From NCBI GenBank assembly GCA_028292405.1, contig JAQGMJ010000057.1, positions 1-56,380 of the forward strand: a DNA stretch of 56,380 bases, written 5' to 3'. Positions within the stretch are counted from its first letter, which is position 1, and every line of letters begins with the position of its first letter. The notes beneath the pieces are model-generated. The model was not told where the DNA came from and made no database searches. It worked only from the letters and a program-made list of their open reading frames with translations. Source of the DNA: Betaproteobacteria bacterium (GTDB lineage Bacteria > Pseudomonadota > Gammaproteobacteria > Burkholderiales > JAEUOS01). Shown here piece after piece: positions 30,865-39,620 of the stretch. The position numbers and the translations under genes are program-made.

Positions 30865-33666
30865 TTGGCGGAGACTCTGGGCGGAGACGCTGCGGACAAG
30901 GAGGACACGGGTGCGGGCGCGCCGGCGCAGGCCGTTGCTTCCGGCGAAGCCTTTGTTGCCGCCGTCCCCGCGCCGCCGGGCAGCGAGGCGCGCGCCGCCG
31001 AGGAAATCGCCGCCGCGCGGTTCGCCAATGACCAGAGGGCGGATGCCGCCCGCGCGCGCGACCCGCTGGCCGTCGACCCCCAGCTCACCGACGCCCGCGC
31101 CCCGCGCACCTACTCGATCCGCCGCGCCCTGGTCTTCATCGTGCTCGCCGCGCTGCTGCCGATGGGCCTGTTCTCCGGCGTGCTGTTCTACTTCCTCTGG
31201 CAAAACCAGCAGGCCCTGCGCGACCAGGAACAGCTCGCGCGCGTGCGCACCATGGCCGCGCTGGTGCAAAGCGAGATCAACAGCAGCACCCGCCGCCTTG
31301 AACTGCTCACGCACAGTTCCTACCTCGCGCGCAACGACATGGCGGGCTTCTACAACCAGGTGCAGGGCCTGCTGCCGGACAACCCGGACTGGAGCAACCT
31401 GCTGCTGATCTCGCGCGAAGCGCAGGTGTTCAACGCGCGCCTGCCCTACGGCGCGCCGCTGCCGCGCCTGGGCGACCTGCCCTACCAGCGCCAGGCATTC
31501 GATACGGGCAAACCCGTCGCTTCGGACCTCTTCATGGCCCGCACGCGGCCGGTGGAAACGCTCGACGTGGCCGTGCCGGTGCTGCGCAACGGCAAGGCCG
31601 CGTACCTCTTGATCGCCGCCCTCAAGCGCGAGCACCTGAGCGATGTGCTGCGCAACATGAACACCACCGACGGCGTGGCCGCCGTGTACGACCGCAACCT
31701 GCGCTTCATCGCCCGCACCCGCGACCAGGAGCTCTACTTCGGCCAGAGGCCCGGCCCGCAACTCGCCGCCAGCCTCAAGGCCGGCGGCGAAGGCGTGACA
31801 CGCGCCGTCAACCAGGAAGGCGTGGCCTCCTACACGGCGTGGACGCAGCTCGACAACGGCTGGTGGATCGCCGCCGGCTACCCGGCGGAAGAGTCCGACC
31901 GCGCACTGGTGCGCTACATCTCGCTCCTGGGCCTGGCCTGGCTGGCGATGATATTGCTCGGCCTGGTGATGGCGCGCCTCTTGTGGCGGCGCATCGGCGA
32001 CAGCATCGACGCCACCGCGGAAGTGGCCGCGCGCCGCGCGGCAGGCGAGCGCGTGCCCTTTCCCGCCACCAGCTTCGCCGAGCTGGTCGGCCTGTCGCGC
32101 GCGGTGGACCGACTGTTCGCCCGCGAAAGCGCCGCGCGCGCGCAGGCCGAAACCGCCAACCGCACCAAGGACGAATTCCTCGCCATGCTCGGCCACGAGC
32201 TGCGCAACCCGATCGGCGCCATTTCCAACGCCGTCTACATCCTCGAGCACGACGAGCGCGCCGCGCGGCGCGAAGCCGCAGGCGTCAATGGGGCCAGCGG
32301 CGTCAGCGGCCTCTCCGGTTTTGCCGGCCTGAATGGCTTGAGTGGCCTCTCCAGCCAGGGCGCCCCAGGCGGCCACCAAGGCGCAGCCGCCCCCGGCGGG
32401 CACCAAAGCGCAGCCGCCCCCGGCGGGCACCAAGGCGCAGCCGCCCCCGGCGGACACCAAGGCGCAGCCGCCCCCGGCGGACTGCGGGACCCCGGCGGCG
32501 CCATGCAGCAGCCCGGCGCCGTGCCCGGCATGGGCGGCGCAGGACGCAGTAGCGACACCGCGACGGGTCACAGCATAACGGGGCGCTACACCACCCGCAT
32601 CCCCGCGCCGCCGCCGCGCCCGGACGGCCGCAAGCTCGCGCTCGACGTCATCAGCCGCCAGTCGTCGGTGTTAAAGCGCATGATCGACGACCTGCTCGAC
32701 CTCTCCAAGGTGCTCACCGGCAAGGTCAGCCTGGAACTGCGGCCGATCGAGCTTTCGCTCTCCGTGCGCCACGCGATGGAAGGCCTGGCCGCCGCCGGGC
32801 GCACCGACAACCACAAGATCGAGCTGCACACCGAAGAAGTCTGGATCAACGGCGACCCCGCGCGCATCGAGCAGATACTCACCAACCTGGTCGGCAACGC
32901 CGTCAACCACACCGACGCCGGCCGCGGAATCCGCATCAGCCTGCAGCGGGCCGCCGCGCGCCCGCGCTTCGGCCCCGGCGGCGCGCTGGAGATGGCCGTT
33001 GCCGGCGAAGCCGTGCTGGCCGTCGCCGACGACGGCGTGGGCATCGCCGCCGAAACCCTGCCGCGCGTCTTCGACCTGTTCTTCCAGGAACGCCAGCAGG
33101 TGGACAGGCCGAAGAGCGGCCTGGGGATCGGACTCACCCTGGTTCAACGCTTGACCGAGCTTCACGGTGGCGAAGTCCGCGCCGAAAGCGCGGGCCTGGG
33201 CCACGGCGCGCGCTTCTACGTCACCCTGCCCGCCATCGCCACGCCCATCGCGCCCGCCCCCGCGCCCGCCGCCCCGCGCGCCGCCCAGCGGCAGATCCTG
33301 CTGATCGAAGACAACATCGACGCGCGCGAAACCATGCAGACCCTGCTGGAGATGGACGGCCACATCGTCGAAGCCTGCCCCGACGGCGTCAGCGGCCTGG
33401 CGCGCCTGCGCGCCTTCCCGGCGGATGCCGCCATCGTCGATGTCGGCCTCCCGGGCATGGACGGCTACCAGATCGCCCGCGAGATCCGCAAGATCGGCTT
33501 CCTCGGCATGAACCGCAAGCCGATCCTGCTGATCGCGCTCACCGGCTACGGGCTGCCGGAGGACATACGCAAGGCAGAGCAGGCGGGGTTTGATGCGCAC
33601 CTCGTCAAGCCGGCGGACTTCACCAAGCTGGCGGCGCTGTTGCAGGACGGGGCGGGGAAGAAGTAG
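30865..33666 (+). CDS. Hybrid sensor histidine kinase with receiver and DHp insert
   Basis: 933 aa, apparent TTG start. TM1 lies near residues 85-110 (LVFIVLAALLPMGLFSGVLF) and TM2 near 352-375, with a periplasmic cache-like sensor between them. A HAMP-like linker follows. The phospho-acceptor is His444 (MLGHELRNP). The second helix of the dimerisation hairpin (SRQSSVLKRMIDDLLDLSKV) only starts near residue 593. About 110 residues of Gly/Ala-rich repeats (GGHQGAAAP) are inserted between the helices. The ATPase domain has N-box NLVGNAVNH (about 671), DDGVGI and GLGIGL (752). The receiver (810-933) has Asp859. Output genes are unknown. Confidence 0.88.
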   Translation: MAETLGGDAADKEDTGAGAPAQAVASGEAFVAAVPAPPGSEARAAEEIAAARFANDQRADAARARDPLAVDPQLTDARAPRTYSIRRALVFIVLAALLPMGLFSGVLFYFLWQNQQALRDQEQLARVRTMAALVQSEINSSTRRLELLTHSSYLARNDMAGFYNQVQGLLPDNPDWSNLLLISREAQVFNARLPYGAPLPRLGDLPYQRQAFDTGKPVASDLFMARTRPVETLDVAVPVLRNGKAAYLLIAALKREHLSDVLRNMNTTDGVAAVYDRNLRFIARTRDQELYFGQRPGPQLAASLKAGGEGVTRAVNQEGVASYTAWTQLDNGWWIAAGYPAEESDRALVRYISLLGLAWLAMILLGLVMARLLWRRIGDSIDATAEVAARRAAGERVPFPATSFAELVGLSRAVDRLFARESAARAQAETANRTKDEFLAMLGHELRNPIGAISNAVYILEHDERAARREAAGVNGASGVSGLSGFAGLNGLSGLSSQGAPGGHQGAAAPGGHQSAAAPGGHQGAAAPGGHQGAAAPGGLRDPGGAMQQPGAVPGMGGAGRSSDTATGHSITGRYTTRIPAPPPRPDGRKLALDVISRQSSVLKRMIDDLLDLSKVLTGKVSLELRPIELSLSVRHAMEGLAAAGRTDNHKIELHTEEVWINGDPARIEQILTNLVGNAVNHTDAGRGIRISLQRAAARPRFGPGGALEMAVAGEAVLAVADDGVGIAAETLPRVFDLFFQERQQVDRPKSGLGIGLTLVQRLTELHGGEVRAESAGLGHGARFYVTLPAIATPIAPAPAPAAPRAAQRQILLIEDNIDARETMQTLLEMDGHIVEACPDGVSGLARLRAFPADAAIVDVGLPGMDGYQIAREIRKIGFLGMNRKPILLIALTGYGLPEDIRKAEQAGFDAHLVKPADFTKLAALLQDGAGKK
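32371..32485 (+). repeat. 27-bp tandem repeat in the kinase gene
   Basis: Just over four units of 27 bp encode GGHQGAAAP (one copy has Ser for Gly). They form the centre of the insert between the two DHp helices and keep the frame. Confidence 0.88.
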
Positions 33667-33768
33667 GCGAGTCGGTGTGCCATTCTTCGTGCGCCGTCAC
33701 CGCCGGTGTTTCATCTCCCCGCGGTATGCGCTGTGGAGCATTCTGGCGTATCTGTTCGGCTGAGGATC

Positions 33769-33924
33769 ATGGCAATGCGTGAGGCCGCTGAAAACGCGCA
33801 AGGGCAGTTGCAGCCGCTGCCACCAGCGCCGCAGCTGCAACCGCTGCCGCGCTGGTGGCTGGCCGAACTGTGCCTGCACGTCGCGATTTTCGCGCTGCCC
33901 TTCGTGGTGATCTGCCTGCGCTAG
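33769..33924 (+). CDS. Small single-pass membrane protein
   Basis: 51 aa from ATG 33769, preceded by GAGGATC. The N-terminal 30 residues are Gln/Pro/Leu-rich (QLQPLPPAPQLQPLPRWW). A single C-terminal membrane helix (LCLHVAIFALPFVVICL) ends in Arg. A similar-sized small membrane protein gene follows 42 bp later. Role unknown. Confidence 0.5.
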   Translation: MAMREAAENAQGQLQPLPPAPQLQPLPRWWLAELCLHVAIFALPFVVICLR

Positions 33925-33966
33925 CGCACGGGCAAAACAGGCGTCGCGGCGCGCTATGATGCGCCG

Positions 33967-34104
33967 ATGCGCACCCCGGAGCCACCGGACGAGAAACACA
34001 AGCGGCGCGGGCGCTGGTTCGAGCGCCTGATGCAGGGGATTGCTTTCGAAGTTGTCTGGGTGCTGGTGCTGGTCGCGATTTTCGCGCTGACCGGCAAGCA
34101 CTAG
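33967..34104 (+). CDS. Small single-pass membrane protein
   Basis: 45 aa. The N-terminus is charged (MRTPEPPDEKHKRRGRWFER) and a single membrane helix follows (IAFEVVWVLVLVAIFAL). By the positive-inside rule the N-terminus is cytoplasmic. It may be co-transcribed with the small gene at 33769. No family recognised. Confidence 0.45.
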   Translation: MRTPEPPDEKHKRRGRWFERLMQGIAFEVVWVLVLVAIFALTGKH

Positions 34105-34439
34105 GCTGCCCCCCTTATCCGCGCTAGCAGTTGTCTCCGCCGCGCTTTTGCTCTAGTCTTCACCTCGCGCTGCGCGCGCGGGGACGGTCGCACAAATCTT
34201 GTGCGTACAAGTACCGGGCGCGGGAGTGGCTTGGGGCGGGTGTTTGGCTGGCGCTGCTTGTGGGTTCCATGCTCGCGGCATGGCGTGGCTGCAGGGTTTA
34301 TCCCAAGGGTCCTTAAGGGATTTGCGGGTTTTCCCTGTCAATCGCGCGGCGGGCTTCAAGCGTTGTACAGTGGCGTCGGATTCAACAGCCTCGGGCATTG
34401 CAGCACCGGGCATCAATAACTTAAATTTGGAGACAAACC
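34105..34439 (+). promoter_or_regulatory. Upstream region of a binding-protein gene with a palindrome
   Basis: CGCACAA (34189-34195) and TTGTGCG (34199-34205) form a perfect inverted repeat with ATC at the centre, extended by weaker flanking pairs. It lies about 235 bp before the GTG start at 34440. It is a possible operator. No gene is seen in the rest of the stretch. Confidence 0.45.
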
Positions 34440-35687
34440 GTGCAAGATTCACGTCGTCACGTCATCAAGGCCTTCGGCGCCGCGCTGGCCGCCTCTTCCG
34501 TGCCGCGCGCTTTCGCGCAGGCCAAGCCGATCAAGATCGGCTTCGGCATGGCGTTAACAGGCGGCATCGCCATCAACGGCAAGGCCGCGCTGCTGTCCAT
34601 GCAGATGTGGCAAAAAGAGGTCAACGCCAAGGGCGGCCTGCTGGGCCGGCCGGTCGAGTTCGTCTACTACGACGACCAGAGCAACCCATCGACGGTGCCC
34701 GGCATCTACACCAAGCTGCTCGATGTGGATAAAGTGGACGTGATCGTCTCCGGCTACGCCACCAACATGCAGGCCCCGGCCATGCCGGTGGTGATGCAGC
34801 GCGGCATGATGTTCGTCGGCCTGTTCGGCCTGGCGGTGAACGACCAGTTCAAGTACGACCGCTTTTTCCAGATGATGCCCTCCGGCCCGAACGCCCGCCT
34901 CGACTTCTCCAAGGGCTTCCTCGACACGGCCATGAGCATGAACCCGAAGCCTACGACCATCGCGCTGCTCGGGGCGGACGCCGAGTACCCGCACATCGCG
35001 CTGGACGGCGCGCGTGAAAACGTGAAGAAGCTCGGGCTGAAAGTCGTCTACGACAAGACCTACCCGCCCACCACCATCGACGCCGGCCCGATCATGCGCG
35101 CCGTCGCGGCAACGAATCCCGACGTGGTCTTCGTCGCCAGCTACCCGCCCGACTCCGTGGCGATGGTGCGCGCGGCCACCGAAGTGGGCCTGAAGACCAA
35201 GATGTTCGGCGGCGGCATGATCGGCCTGCAGTCCGGCGCCGTCAAGGCGCAGCTCGGCGCGCAGCTCAACAACATCGTCTACTACGACCTCAACGTGCCC
35301 GAGCCGACGATGAACTTCCCCGGCATCAAGGACTTCCTCGGCAAATACCAGGCGCAAGCCCAGGCCGCCGGCGTCGACCTGCTCGGCTTCTACCTGCCGC
35401 CGTTCGCCTACAGCGCCATGCAGATCTACGAGCAGACCATCAACGCGGTGAAGTCCACCGACAACGCCAAGATGGCCGAGTACGCCCACAAGAACACCTT
35501 CAAGACCATCGTCGGCGACATCAAGTTCGGCGGCAACGGCGAATGGGCCGAGTCGCGCCTGCTCTTCGTGCAATACCAGGGCATCGTCGGCAACGACATC
35601 AACCAGTTCAAGGAAGTCGGCAAGCAGGTCATCCTCACCCCGGCGCAGTACAAGAGCGGGAATTTCAAGTACCCGTACAAGGGGTAA
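34440..35687 (+). CDS. ABC transporter substrate-binding protein (Tat-exported)
   Basis: 415 aa with a GTG start preceded by GGAGACAAACC. The signal SRRHVIKAFGAALAASSVP has twin Arg and looks Tat-dependent. The mature protein (IKIGFGMALTGGIAINGKAA, then GGLLGRPVEFVYYDDQSNPS) is a type I periplasmic binding protein of the branched-chain amino acid / amide group (Peripla_BP_6). No permease or ATPase genes are adjacent, so this is an orphan binding component. A strong terminator follows 37 bp after the stop. Confidence 0.87.
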   Translation: MQDSRRHVIKAFGAALAASSVPRAFAQAKPIKIGFGMALTGGIAINGKAALLSMQMWQKEVNAKGGLLGRPVEFVYYDDQSNPSTVPGIYTKLLDVDKVDVIVSGYATNMQAPAMPVVMQRGMMFVGLFGLAVNDQFKYDRFFQMMPSGPNARLDFSKGFLDTAMSMNPKPTTIALLGADAEYPHIALDGARENVKKLGLKVVYDKTYPPTTIDAGPIMRAVAATNPDVVFVASYPPDSVAMVRAATEVGLKTKMFGGGMIGLQSGAVKAQLGAQLNNIVYYDLNVPEPTMNFPGIKDFLGKYQAQAQAAGVDLLGFYLPPFAYSAMQIYEQTINAVKSTDNAKMAEYAHKNTFKTIVGDIKFGGNGEWAESRLLFVQYQGIVGNDINQFKEVGKQVILTPAQYKSGNFKYPYKG

Positions 35688-35724
35688 GCGCGACGGCTGC
35701 GTAAAGAGCAATCAGGGAAGAAGC

Positions 35725-35765
35725 AAAGAGGGCGGCGTCCGAAAGGGCGCCGCCCTTTTCTTTAC
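35725..35765 (+). terminator. Rho-independent terminator
   Basis: Stem GGGCGGCG (35730-35737) / CGCCGCCC (35748-35755), extended by AAAGA on the 5' side and TTTTCTTT on the 3' side, follows the binding-protein gene. Confidence 0.88.
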
Positions 35766-35830
35766 GATTTTTGCTGCTTTCGCTATCATGTGAAAATCTT
35801 GCTGTTCTCCATCGCATAAAAATCAAGAAC

Positions 35831-36475
35831 ATGATGAATAGCTTTTTTTCTGACCTGTCCGCGCGCTATATCTGCGTTGCCGTATGCCTATCGCTCGCAT
35901 TTACAGTCCATGCTCAGCCGGCGGCAACGCTCTCGTCGGGAAGGCCAGGCGCCGCCGATCCGCAGGTTGACGCGCTGAGTGCGGCACGTGAACGATTGCA
36001 AAAGCTGCTACGCGAGCAGGAGAGACTGCTGAAGGGCCTTCTGAAGGGCGCCCCAAACGACCCCAAACTGCGCAAACAGCTCGAACAGGTGCAACAGGAA
36101 ATCGTCCATGGCGAGGGGCGCGGGTATGTCACACTCACACCTTCCCTGCGCGAACCGGAATTGGCCGCCTACTATGAACGCTTTGCGACGCGTATTGAAT
36201 GCGCTGCCCAGAAAAACTATCCTACGGCGGCCAAGGGCAAGAACCTTACGATGATCGTTACCGTTTCGGTTTTCGCCGATGGGCGCCTTGAGAAGACTGC
36301 AATTGAAAAAACTTCCGGCGTGCCCGACGTGGACGCCGCTGTTGAATCCCTGGCGCGCGCTGCCGCTCCATACGAGAAATTCACGCCGGCCATGCAAAAG
36401 CGCTTTCATGTGATCGAATTCACCGCAGGCTGGAAATTCTCGCAAGACAATAAGCCGCCGCCGCGTAATTGCTGA
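35831..36475 (+). CDS. TonB C-terminal domain protein
   Basis: 214 aa from ATG 35831. The signal sequence ends at FTVHAQ. Residues 45-95 are a charged coiled coil (ERLQKLLREQERLLKGLLKG). The C-terminal 100 residues (YYERFATRIECAAQKNYPT, then TMIVTVSVFADGRLEKTAIE and SGVPDVDAAV) have the TonB-C pattern. It lacks the Pro-rich periplasm-spanning stretch and the membrane anchor of true TonB, so it may be a periplasmic protein using the fold for another contact. Lower GC than average. Confidence 0.72.
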   Translation: MMNSFFSDLSARYICVAVCLSLAFTVHAQPAATLSSGRPGAADPQVDALSAARERLQKLLREQERLLKGLLKGAPNDPKLRKQLEQVQQEIVHGEGRGYVTLTPSLREPELAAYYERFATRIECAAQKNYPTAAKGKNLTMIVTVSVFADGRLEKTAIEKTSGVPDVDAAVESLARAAAPYEKFTPAMQKRFHVIEFTAGWKFSQDNKPPPRNC

Positions 36476-36903
36476 TCGCGAGTTTGTTGGTCTATCTCGG
36501 ATTGATTTACCACGCTTTTCTAACCTCAATATACCTTCGACCAGACCTTTCCAAACCTCATGGGCTATACCCTCGGCAAGAGATTAAAAGGGGCCGTGCT
36601 CGTTTTATTTTCTCATCGCCTGAAAAATATTCGACCACGGCCTCTGTCCTACTATCATTGGCCGTCTGTCCTCGGCCAAGCCGGGAGAAGCCTTGAACGA
36701 AGGTGGCAGGATCATCACGCACATGCAATCGATGGTTGCGCTGTTTGCGCCCCGTTGCGCGGATTGCTCAACCCTGGATGAGTTGCAGGAAAAAGGTACC
36801 AGGCTCGATTTATTTCTTCAAGCCTGTTAACTGAAAAAGAATTCGACCCCGGTCTCTTTCCGTAGCATTATCATGCTGCAACAATTCAATCACCTCCAAT
36901 AAC
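36476..36903. other. Low-GC intergenic region with repeat fragments
   Basis: No supported gene. The sequence near 36796 (GGTACCAGGCTCGATTTATT) nearly matches the one at 41358 (GGTGCCAGGCCCGATTTATT). GAATTCGACCCCGGTCTCTT near 36840 resembles one arm of the GGGGTC hairpin family, so the stretch looks like decayed dispersed repeats. Confidence 0.5.
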
Positions 36904-37986
36904 GTGCCGGATATTACGCAAGAGCAATATTTGAAATGGCGTTCGCCTCGCTTCGGCACCTGCAATCCCACGCCAATGAACAACCCGGTGTGGGAATCGC
37001 TTGTCCGTTCCGGCGAATCCGCATATAGCGCTAACAAGCAATTCTCCGGTCCATCCCCTTTCCAGGCGGGGCCGGGCTGGTGCTTTGAGCGCTTCGGCCG
37101 GAGCAGCACAATGCTTGCGCATGGCCGCGAGATACTGATCGCCGGTGAGCATGAGGACCACTACGATCCTGATTTCCATATCTACAACGATGTGGTGGTG
37201 AAGCACCCGGACGGTCGCATCGACATCTACGGCTACCCGCGCGAGGTGTTTCCGCCGACCGACTTTCATTCCGCCACGCTGGCCGGCGACCAGATCGTCC
37301 TGATCGGCAACCTTGGAAACGAAAGCGATCGCCAGCCCACAGCGACGCAGGTGCTGGTGCTCGATCTGGCGGACTTCAGCATTCGGCGCATCGAAGCCGG
37401 CGGCGAGCGGCCCGGCTGGATTCACCGGCAGCAAGCGCTGCTGGCACCAGACGGGCGCTCCATCCGCATCACCAAGGGCGAGCTCGTCCTCGCCGACGAC
37501 AAATCACTGGCGGAAAATTTCGACGACTGGACACTTGACCTCGGCACGTGGACCTGGGCCAGGAGCGAGCATCGCCGCTGGCAGACATGGACCGTCAGGC
37601 GTGAGGACAAAAAGCCCTCCCAGCTCTGGAACCTGCGCCAACTCTTGTGGCTGCGCGGCTGGAAGAACGACAAGGCATTCAGCCTGCAGTTTGACGAAGG
37701 CATGCAGCAGACCACCGCCGAAATGGGCCGCGCGCCCGACATTGATGCCATCGCCACCCTGTACCAACCGCCGATGGCGCATGAGGTCTTGCCGCAAGAC
37801 GAAGACGAGTCACAGGTACATCGCGTGCTTGTCGATGATGTTGTGGTGCGGTACGTCGAGCAGTCAAGAACGATCAGGGTCGTGGTGGAGGGCCAGTTGC
37901 CTTCTTCAACGATTCAGATGATGCAGGCCGATTTGCTGGAGAAGCTACAATGGATCGAAAATGCGTCGTGGGAATACGAGTATTGA
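36904..37986 (+). CDS. Hypothetical kelch-like protein
   Basis: 360 aa, GTG start. The pattern PGWCFERFGRSSTMLAHGRE, then IAGEHEDHYDPDFHIYNDVV, IYGYPREVFPPTDFHSATL and PGWIHRQQALL belongs to a cytoplasmic family with kelch-like blades (GWIxxR, HSATL). A C-terminal helical region follows. The function is unknown. No signal peptide is present. Moderate GC and flanking repeat fragments fit an accessory gene. Confidence 0.65.
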   Translation: MPDITQEQYLKWRSPRFGTCNPTPMNNPVWESLVRSGESAYSANKQFSGPSPFQAGPGWCFERFGRSSTMLAHGREILIAGEHEDHYDPDFHIYNDVVVKHPDGRIDIYGYPREVFPPTDFHSATLAGDQIVLIGNLGNESDRQPTATQVLVLDLADFSIRRIEAGGERPGWIHRQQALLAPDGRSIRITKGELVLADDKSLAENFDDWTLDLGTWTWARSEHRRWQTWTVRREDKKPSQLWNLRQLLWLRGWKNDKAFSLQFDEGMQQTTAEMGRAPDIDAIATLYQPPMAHEVLPQDEDESQVHRVLVDDVVVRYVEQSRTIRVVVEGQLPSSTIQMMQADLLEKLQWIENASWEYEY

Positions 37987-38041
37987 TGGGAGCCCGCTGG
38001 GGGAGGCGGGCGGCTTCGCTCCCGAATGAAGATATTCGACC

Positions 38042-38176
38042 TTGGCCCTTGTTTCATTTCCGGTTCAGCACCGCGCCGCGTTGCGCAAGACCTTGTCGGC
38101 GGGCGGCTGGATGTTCCTCTGCATCGCCACGATGATGTGGGTGGGCATTGCGAGCCTTGCGTTGCGGATGTTCTGA
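38042..38176 (+). CDS. Possible small membrane protein coupled to the next gene
   Basis: 44 codons from a TTG at 38042. The C-terminal half is a clear membrane helix (GWMFLCIATMMWVGIASLAL). The stop TGA shares a base with the ATG of the next gene (TGATG), suggesting translational coupling. The N-terminal reading is less certain and it may be the end of a longer lost gene. Confidence 0.4.
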   Translation: MALVSFPVQHRAALRKTLSAGGWMFLCIATMMWVGIASLALRMF

Positions 38177-38520
38177 TGCCGCGCCTGTTCAACAAACCCA
38201 CCTGGTCATTTTTCCGCGAGCACCCCGTGTTCACCGGCTGTATTGTGCTTGTGCTCGGCCTGATTGCGTGGGGCGGCTATCGCGTGCAATCGGCTTCCGC
38301 GGAAGCGAACGCGGCTTGTGCGCTCGCGGTTGAAGGAAGGCCGCTGGCCGATTTCGGCGTGGCGATGCGGGAGCGCGGCTACGCGGTGAAGGGATATTCC
38401 ACCCAGGGCGATCAGGTCGTCTGGGTGGAGTTCAAGGGGCTTCCCGGCGAACGATTCGTGTGTACGGCGACCGGGCGCGAGGGGACCATCCGTTCAGCCG
38501 AGGTGAACCACCTGGATTGA
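38176..38520 (+). CDS. Hypothetical single-pass membrane protein
   Basis: 114 aa from ATG 38176. One membrane helix near residues 18-36 (PVFTGCIVLVLGLIAWGGY). A periplasmic domain follows with two Cys and the segment LADFGVAMRERGYAVKGYS. Family not recognised. Its start overlaps the stop of the small upstream membrane ORF. Confidence 0.6.
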   Translation: MPRLFNKPTWSFFREHPVFTGCIVLVLGLIAWGGYRVQSASAEANAACALAVEGRPLADFGVAMRERGYAVKGYSTQGDQVVWVEFKGLPGERFVCTATGREGTIRSAEVNHLD

Positions 38521-38564
38521 ACAATAGGGGGTGGACCATCACGACCCGCTCCCCCGCCGTGCAC

Positions 38565-39422
38565 CTACTCCGGAATCGACCCAAATATATACAGCGACTC
38601 CAGCAGCGGCGTCGCGCGGCCGAAGGGCTTGAACCAGCGGTCGTAGATGTCCTTGATCTCGCCGCTGCCGTAGACCTTGGCCAGGCCGGTGTTGACGGCG
38701 AGGCGCAGCGAGGATTCGTTGCGCGGCAGGGCGATGCTGTAGGGTTCGAAGGAGAGGTCTTCGGGCAGGATGGCGAGGCTGCTGGTGTCCTTGGCGCGGG
38801 AGGCGGCGCCGATCAGCAGGAGCTTGTCGCTGGCGAAGGCGTCGACCTTGCCGTCGTTCAGCGCGGCGAAGCCTTCGTCGGAATTGCGCATCGGCACGAC
38901 GGTGACGGCGAGCTTGCGTACTTCGATCTGCAGCTTGAGCGAGCGTTCGTTGGTGGTGCCGCCGACGACGGCGACTTTCTTGCCGGCGAGGTCGGCGAAG
39001 GCGCGCACGCCTGATTCGCCCTTCACCAGTACGCCGGTGGTCTCGAGGAAGATGTAGCTGGAGAAGTCGACCCGCTGCATGCGCGCGAGGGTGACGGTGG
39101 AAGAGCCGCATTCCATGTCGGCGCGGCCCTGGGTGATGACGTCGAAGCGCGACTCCACGGTGACGGGCACCCAGTTCACTTTCAGGGCCGACAGCTTCAA
39201 CTGGCGCTCGATCGAGCTGGCCACGCGCTTGCAGAGGTCGACGGAAAATCCCGCGGGCTTGCCTTCGGCCTGGAAGGCGAAGGGCGTGGCGTCGGTGCGG
39301 TAGGCGATGTTGATGGTCTTGGTCGCGGCGATTTTCTTCAGCCGGCCGTCGAGGCCCTGCGCCTGGGCGGCGCCGCTGCCGGCGGCGAGAATGGCAAGGG
39401 TGAGTGCGATGGTGCGGAACAT
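38565..39422 (-). CDS. Amino-acid-type ABC transporter substrate-binding protein
   Basis: 285 aa from ATG 39422 with GAGGG upstream. The signal peptide ends at GAAQAQ. The mature part (TINIAYRTDATPFAFQAEGK, PAGFSVDLCKRVA, ITQGRADMECGSSTVTLARM) is a type II periplasmic binding protein of the glutamate/aspartate group (SBP_bac_3). No permease genes adjoin it. It faces the divergent gene at 39621. Confidence 0.87.
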   Translation of the reverse strand: MFRTIALTLAILAAGSGAAQAQGLDGRLKKIAATKTINIAYRTDATPFAFQAEGKPAGFSVDLCKRVASSIERQLKLSALKVNWVPVTVESRFDVITQGRADMECGSSTVTLARMQRVDFSSYIFLETTGVLVKGESGVRAFADLAGKKVAVVGGTTNERSLKLQIEVRKLAVTVVPMRNSDEGFAALNDGKVDAFASDKLLLIGAASRAKDTSSLAILPEDLSFEPYSIALPRNESSLRLAVNTGLAKVYGSGEIKDIYDRWFKPFGRATPLLESLYIFGSIPE

Positions 39423-39620
39423 TGAGGCCCTCTTTTCTTGTTCATGGCAGCGCGAGGCAATGCCGTAGTGGGATAGCGGTGACGGAAAACTGCCGGCCCG
39501 CGCGAAGGCGCAGGGCAGCCTGGCCCAGAGTATCAGGATTAACATTCCTGTAATCATTTCGTGTACCCCGGGTGCTATGCTCGCGGCGGACTATTCAAAC
39601 ACAGAGCCCGCAAACACCGT

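Noticed and set aside
30811..32571. A 586-codon minus-strand frame opposite the histidine kinase
   Set aside because: Mirror of a GC-rich gene; no domain seen, while the + strand kinase motifs are unambiguous.
34131..34316. A 61-codon frame in the gap before the Tat-exported binding protein
   Set aside because: No ribosome site, no family features, and it crosses the palindrome at 34189-34205.
36693..36830. A 45-codon frame (TTG start) in the gap before the kelch-like gene
   Set aside because: Its 3' third is the dispersed-repeat fragment shared with 41358, so it is unlikely to be a conserved gene.
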